The notes beneath the pieces were generated by a model that searched no databases, was not told where the DNA came from, and saw only the letters and a list, made by a program, of their open reading frames with translations. A stretch of 18,724 bases of DNA from CANRPC01 sp964456095. GTDB lineage: Bacteria > Bacillota_I > Bacilli_A > RFN20 > CAG-449. The stretch is taken from assembly GCA_964456095.1 (NCBI GenBank), contig CAYVZF010000024.1, positions 1 to 18,724 on the forward strand, in the 5' to 3' direction. Numbering within the stretch: position 1 is the stretch's first letter; each line of letters opens with the position of its first letter. Position numbers and translations under genes: made by a program. This document shows positions 15,222-18,724 of this stretch, one piece after another.

Positions 15222-16172
15222 TTAGCCTTTAAGGCCACCTACTGATGTATTTTCCATAATTGTCTTTGAGAAAATACTAAATATTATAATAATTGGAACA
15301 ACTGCAATTGTGATTGATGCTAGAAGTAATGGATAGTTTGAATTACCACCTTTTAAAGCATCAGTTAAGTATTTTAAACCTACTGCAATTGTTGGTTGGT
15401 TAGGTAAATAAATCATTGGTGTCATATAATCATTCCATAAACCGATTAGAGCAATTACTGCAATTGCAATAATTGGTCCTTTAGTCATAGGAAGAATAAT
15501 TGTAAAGAATATTCTAAAATCACTCGCACCATCGATTTTTGCAGCTTCTACGTATGTCCAAGAAAGATTCTTAAAGAATGAGTAGAGAAGTAAGAAATTA
15601 GTACCAAAACCTCCAGAATATAAGAAGATAATACCAATAACTTTATCTTTTAAACCTAAGTTTTGCATCAATTGAATTTGGCTAGGTAAAGATCCAACAA
15701 TAGGAATTATCATAGAAAATATGACTACACCAATAATAATTTGTTTACCGCGAAATTCGTATTTAGCACAAACATATGCTGCACAACTTGAAGAGAGAAC
15801 TGTAGCAAGTGTGCCGCCAAATGAGAGAATAGTAGACATTCCAAGCATTTGGAAAATTGTATAATAATGAGTTTCAGGACTTGAATAATTGAAAGCATCA
15901 ACAATATTACTAAACTTCCACGTTTTTGGTAATCCGATAAAATCTTGTGCAAAATTTCTAGGAGTTTTAAAAGAATTTATTAATACCCAAATGAACGGAA
16001 AAATATATGTGATTGCAAAGATTAGAAAGATTACAAACATTATTATAAAAATAACTTTTTCAAAACCATGACGTTTATATAAAATATCATTTTTTCTTTC
16101 ATAAGAACTTTGTCTCATTGAATCTCTTTTTTCTTTAAATTTTCTTTTAAAGAATGATCTAATTGTATTCAT
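15222..16172 (-). CDS. Carbohydrate ABC transporter permease, MalG type
   Basis: The 316-residue inner-membrane permease of the CUT1 family has a basic N-terminus and about six transmembrane segments. The EAA loop VEAAKIDGASDFRIFFTIILP (about 208-228) contacts the ATPase. It pairs with the MalF-type permease encoded upstream. The two genes share one base (TAATG), so they are translationally coupled, and AAGGAGG lies 10 nt before the start. The C-terminus ends GGLKG, usual for MalG-type subunits. The substrate is inferred from neighbours to be beta-glucan oligosaccharides. Confidence 0.95.
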   Translation of the reverse strand: MNTIRSFFKRKFKEKRDSMRQSSYERKNDILYKRHGFEKVIFIIMFVIFLIFAITYIFPFIWVLINSFKTPRNFAQDFIGLPKTWKFSNIVDAFNYSSPETHYYTIFQMLGMSTILSFGGTLATVLSSSCAAYVCAKYEFRGKQIIIGVVIFSMIIPIVGSLPSQIQLMQNLGLKDKVIGIIFLYSGGFGTNFLLLYSFFKNLSWTYVEAAKIDGASDFRIFFTIILPMTKGPIIAIAVIALIGLWNDYMTPMIYLPNQPTIAVGLKYLTDALKGGNSNYPLLLASITIAVVPIIIIFSIFSKTIMENTSVGGLKG

Positions 16173-17152
16173 TATACATTTGCCTCCTTAAAGAATCTAT
16201 TTAAGAATGCTCTTACACCAAGTACTATTGGAGTACCTATAATTGTACAAATCATACCAATAGTAGCAGGGTGATTTTTAGTTACGTTATTAGCTTCTAA
16301 AAATATTGTTAAGCCAATAGTTTTTGTAAATGTATTTGATGTATCACCAACAAGTAACATAGGTTGAATAAATGTTCCTGTTACTCCCATCATACCAAAG
16401 ATGAATAGAGTAGTTAATGTTGGCCAAGAAAGTGGAATTACAATATGTATGAATTCTTTAAAGCAAGAAATGCCATCCATTTTCGCAGATTCTAATAAGT
16501 CTCTTGGAATTTTTGACATTGCCGCGGTTAATAACATTACATCATAACCAATACCTGTCCAAAAACAGAATATCCAAACCATCCATTTTGCATTACTACT
16601 ATTAAAATAAGTAATATCCCTTAAACCAAATAATTTTAAAAATTCAGTCATAATACCTTTATTTGAAAACATTAAAGCAAATACAGTTGTTAATGCAACA
16701 ATTGGAAGAACAGATGGAAGATAGAATATTGTTTTAAATACTCCTGAACCATATACTTTTTTAAATATAAAATAGGCAAAAACTAATGAAATAGGTAGAG
16801 TTATAAAACAATTTAATACGAAATAAACCAAACTAGCTAAATACATACTTTTAATAGTTGGATCGCTTAATTCATTAATTACATTAATATAATTATGGAA
16901 TAAATCATCTATAGGTACCCATTGAAGACTTGATTCTCCTTGAGGTACATATTGGAATGTTAATAAAATTGAATTAATATTAACACCAAACCACATTAAT
17001 AAGAAATGAAATACGGGCCAAGCTAGCATTATAATAATAAATATGCTTGTTTTATTTATTTTGAATTTTCTATCATTTTTTGGAGTTTCTTTCGCTTCAG
17101 TATTAGGTATTTTAATTTTTAAGTCTATACTTTTTACTAAGCGTTTTTCCAT
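16172..17152 (-). CDS. Carbohydrate ABC transporter permease, MalF type
   Basis: The 326-residue CUT1 permease has a charged cytoplasmic N-terminal tail of about 35 residues and then about six transmembrane segments. The EAA loop is LESAKMDGISCFKEFIHIVIP (about 220-240). It forms a heterodimeric pore with the MalG-type subunit. The gene starts 2 bp after the solute-binding-protein stop codon and overlaps the MalG-type gene by one base. A GGAG site inside the end of the upstream gene serves as ribosome site. Sugar class is assigned only from context. Confidence 0.95.
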   Translation of the reverse strand: MEKRLVKSIDLKIKIPNTEAKETPKNDRKFKINKTSIFIIIMLAWPVFHFLLMWFGVNINSILLTFQYVPQGESSLQWVPIDDLFHNYINVINELSDPTIKSMYLASLVYFVLNCFITLPISLVFAYFIFKKVYGSGVFKTIFYLPSVLPIVALTTVFALMFSNKGIMTEFLKLFGLRDITYFNSSNAKWMVWIFCFWTGIGYDVMLLTAAMSKIPRDLLESAKMDGISCFKEFIHIVIPLSWPTLTTLFIFGMMGVTGTFIQPMLLVGDTSNTFTKTIGLTIFLEANNVTKNHPATIGMICTIIGTPIVLGVRAFLNRFFKEANV

Positions 17153-17154
17153 AA

Positions 17155-18600
17155 TTATTTTACTCCAGCGTTAGAACAGAATCTTGACCATGAATTACAA
17201 GCTGATTCATATACATTTTTTAATACTATTGCAGGTGTATTATCGTTAGGATTATCCATTGCATCAACATAGTATCTAGTATTATTAATCCAAGGTTGAA
17301 TTGCATCACTTGAATTTAATACTACTATAGGTGAATTTGTTGCAGTTGAAACATTAACTGAATCAGTTAAAATTGTATACATAGAATCGATATATGTACT
17401 ATTTTCTCTTAAATCTGACATATCAATATTACTATAATCGAAAGCTAAGAATGGTCCATCAGCTTTTTCAACAAATTTCTTACATGCGTATTCACTTGAC
17501 ATGAATTTCAAAAATTCTTTAGCAGCATCTATATTAGGTGAGTTTTGAGGAATAATCATTGAATCACCAAAACCAACCATAAAGTTATAATAATCACTTG
17601 TTGATGAAACTCTAGGAGTTCTCATGAATTTAACATCAAATTCAAAGTCTTCACCCATTGCCATTTCAATTTCTTTTTTAGCCCATTGACCATATGGCAT
17701 CATTGCAGCTTCTCCATCAAAGAATTTTACTTGTGCAGTTAATAATGTTGTTGCTTGAGCATTTTCAATTGAATATTCTGGATGTAACGCGACTAAGTCA
17801 TACCACATTTTATAAGCTTCTTTAAAATTCTTAAATTTTCCATCTGGATCAAAGTTTTCATAACCTTTTGAATATGTTCCATCAGAGCCTTTAAATTCTA
17901 ACCATTCTTCAATAGCTTCAGCTCCGTCCATTTCAGCCCACCATTCATAGATTAAATAATCCCAATAGTAATCACGGCTTTCTCCGCTACCAGCCCATGT
18001 AAATGGTTTTACTGCACCATTAGTATCACTTACGATTTTAGAACATAATTCAACTAATTCTGCATATGTTGTAGGTACACTCCAATGATATTTCTCAAAC
18101 ATTGAAGAGTTATATACAAGTCCTCCTGCACCTTGAGTAAATGCAACTTTATAATAATGTTCACCAACAGCATTACCATCCTTGTCTTTACCTTCATATC
18201 TACTTAGTTCAGCAGCGCCATTTGTAAATCTGTCTTTGAATTTTACTCCATCAACTGTTGAATCATATAAATCATCAAGATTTGCAAGTAAACCACGATT
18301 AGCATAGTTTTGCCAATTTAATCCGTGAGACATAAAAATATCATACTCACTTTGTTTGTTAGTAAGTTGAGTATCCATTTTTTCTAATATTGTAGCGTCT
18401 GTATATGGTGTAGCAATGATTCCAGTACGATTTGTAAATTCATCACAAATATCTTGTAACCATTCGATACCATAGCCACCATTATAGGCTAAAATGGTTA
18501 AGCTACCTTCTGCTGGTGTAGTAGTTGATCCACCACCACATGCTACTAAACTAGCACTTACTAGAATAGTAGATACAATTGAAATTAATTTCTTTTGCAT
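17155..18600 (-). CDS. Extracellular sugar-binding lipoprotein (ABC transporter solute-binding protein, family 1)
   Basis: The 481-residue protein has a signal peptide with lipobox LVAC (lipid Cys21) and a two-lobe family 1 solute-binding fold. Recognisable parts are WLQDICDEFTNRTGI near the N-terminus, YDIFMSHG, AKEFLKFM and several Trp/Tyr-rich stretches such as YWDYLIYEWWAE, likely to stack on sugar rings. It captures oligosaccharides released by the GH16 enzymes and delivers them to the permeases encoded immediately downstream. It is the first gene of the 12-gene minus operon. AAAGGAGAAATATT leads into the ATG, and an operator palindrome lies in the 5' untranslated region. The exact ligand is inferred from context. 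Confidence 0.94.
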   Translation of the reverse strand: MQKKLISIVSTILVSASLVACGGGSTTTPAEGSLTILAYNGGYGIEWLQDICDEFTNRTGIIATPYTDATILEKMDTQLTNKQSEYDIFMSHGLNWQNYANRGLLANLDDLYDSTVDGVKFKDRFTNGAAELSRYEGKDKDGNAVGEHYYKVAFTQGAGGLVYNSSMFEKYHWSVPTTYAELVELCSKIVSDTNGAVKPFTWAGSGESRDYYWDYLIYEWWAEMDGAEAIEEWLEFKGSDGTYSKGYENFDPDGKFKNFKEAYKMWYDLVALHPEYSIENAQATTLLTAQVKFFDGEAAMMPYGQWAKKEIEMAMGEDFEFDVKFMRTPRVSSTSDYYNFMVGFGDSMIIPQNSPNIDAAKEFLKFMSSEYACKKFVEKADGPFLAFDYSNIDMSDLRENSTYIDSMYTILTDSVNVSTATNSPIVVLNSSDAIQPWINNTRYYVDAMDNPNDNTPAIVLKNVYESACNSWSRFCSNAGVK

Positions 18601-18625
18601 AATATTTCTCCTTTTTCGTTCATTT

Positions 18626-18641
18626 AGGAAATCGATTTCCT
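18626..18641. promoter_or_regulatory. LacI-type operator 3 (perfect 16-bp palindrome)
   Basis: AGGAAATCGATTTCCT is a perfect 16-bp palindrome with a central CG. It sits just downstream of the predicted transcription start of the minus operon and 26 bp before the solute-binding-protein gene. Its core GAAATCGATTTC fits GAAAYCGRTTTC, the same pattern as the sites at 3-16 and 37-50. A repressor bound here would block the start of the operon. Confidence 0.75.
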
Positions 18642-18655
18642 TAAATTATGATATT

Positions 18656-18684
18656 ATAATATCACTAACATATTAACAAATCAA
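18656..18684 (-). promoter_or_regulatory. Promoter of the 12-gene glucan-utilisation operon
   Basis: On the minus strand, TTGATT (18679-18684) is followed after 17 bp by TATTAT (18656-18661), a good sigma-A promoter with a start expected near 18649. A perfect TATAAT overlaps it at 18653-18658 but would need a 20-bp spacer. All downstream gaps in the operon are 38 bp or less and none shows a terminator, so this is probably the only strong promoter for the genes down to 3266. Confidence 0.65.
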
Positions 18685-18693
18685 GCGAAAAAC

Positions 18694-18708
18694 TGTAAAC
18701 GCTTTCAT
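18694..18708 (-). promoter_or_regulatory. Cre-like catabolite-control site
   Basis: On the minus strand ATGAAAGCGTTTACA matches the CcpA cre consensus WTGNAANCGNWNNCW at every defined position. It lies upstream of the -35 box of the minus operon, about 50 bp before the expected transcription start. CcpA bound upstream of a promoter can activate or repress. The site may instead serve a divergent gene beyond the window edge, perhaps the missing LacI-family regulator. Confidence 0.65.
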
Positions 18709-18724
18709 GTTTTTGGTAAGAAAA

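Overview
The window is very AT-rich and gene-dense. It comes from a Gram-positive-type bacterium: its extracytoplasmic proteins carry lipoprotein signal peptides with a lipobox Cys, strong AGGAGG-type ribosome binding sites precede most genes, and nothing suggests an outer membrane. Base composition and gene style fit a low-GC Bacillota or Mollicutes-related lineage (an Acholeplasma/Izemoplasma/Erysipelotrichia-like uncultured bacterium is my inference). All tryptophans I checked are TGG, and the stop codons are 12 TAA, 2 TAG and no TGA.

Layout. Positions 1-50 hold a promoter with two LacI-type palindromes. It drives a plus-strand lipoprotein with two carbohydrate-binding domains and no catalytic domain (105-1535). 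After a 211-bp gap containing an 18-bp inverted repeat comes a lipoprotein laminarinase of family GH16 with a CBM4/9-like module (1747-3228). A perfect 18-bp hairpin at 3228-3267 is a bidirectional terminator shared with the convergent minus-strand operon. That operon runs from a promoter near 18650 down to 3266 as 12 closely packed genes. In transcription order these are: sugar-binding lipoprotein, two ABC permeases, two beta-helix (GLUG-like) surface lipoproteins, a large inverting glucan phosphorylase (GH94/GH149/GH161 type), a second GH16 lipoprotein with two Big_2 domains, an MsmX/MalK-type ATPase, two small membrane proteins, a YesL/DUF624 membrane protein, and a cytosolic GH30 enzyme.

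How it works together (inference from families). This looks like a complete laminarin-type (beta-1,3-glucan with possible beta-1,6 branches) utilisation locus. Surface lipoproteins capture the glucan and the two GH16 enzymes cut it at the cell surface. The ABC transporter imports the oligosaccharides. In the cytosol the phosphorylase makes glucose 1-phosphate, and GH30 probably removes beta-linked branches or ends. Near-identical GAAAYCGRTTTC palindromes at both outer promoters imply one LacI-family repressor, not encoded in the window, that controls both arms. A perfect cre-like site adds probable catabolite control. The least understood parts are the two beta-helix lipoproteins, the tandem-CBM lipoprotein, and the three-gene membrane cassette behind the ATPase.
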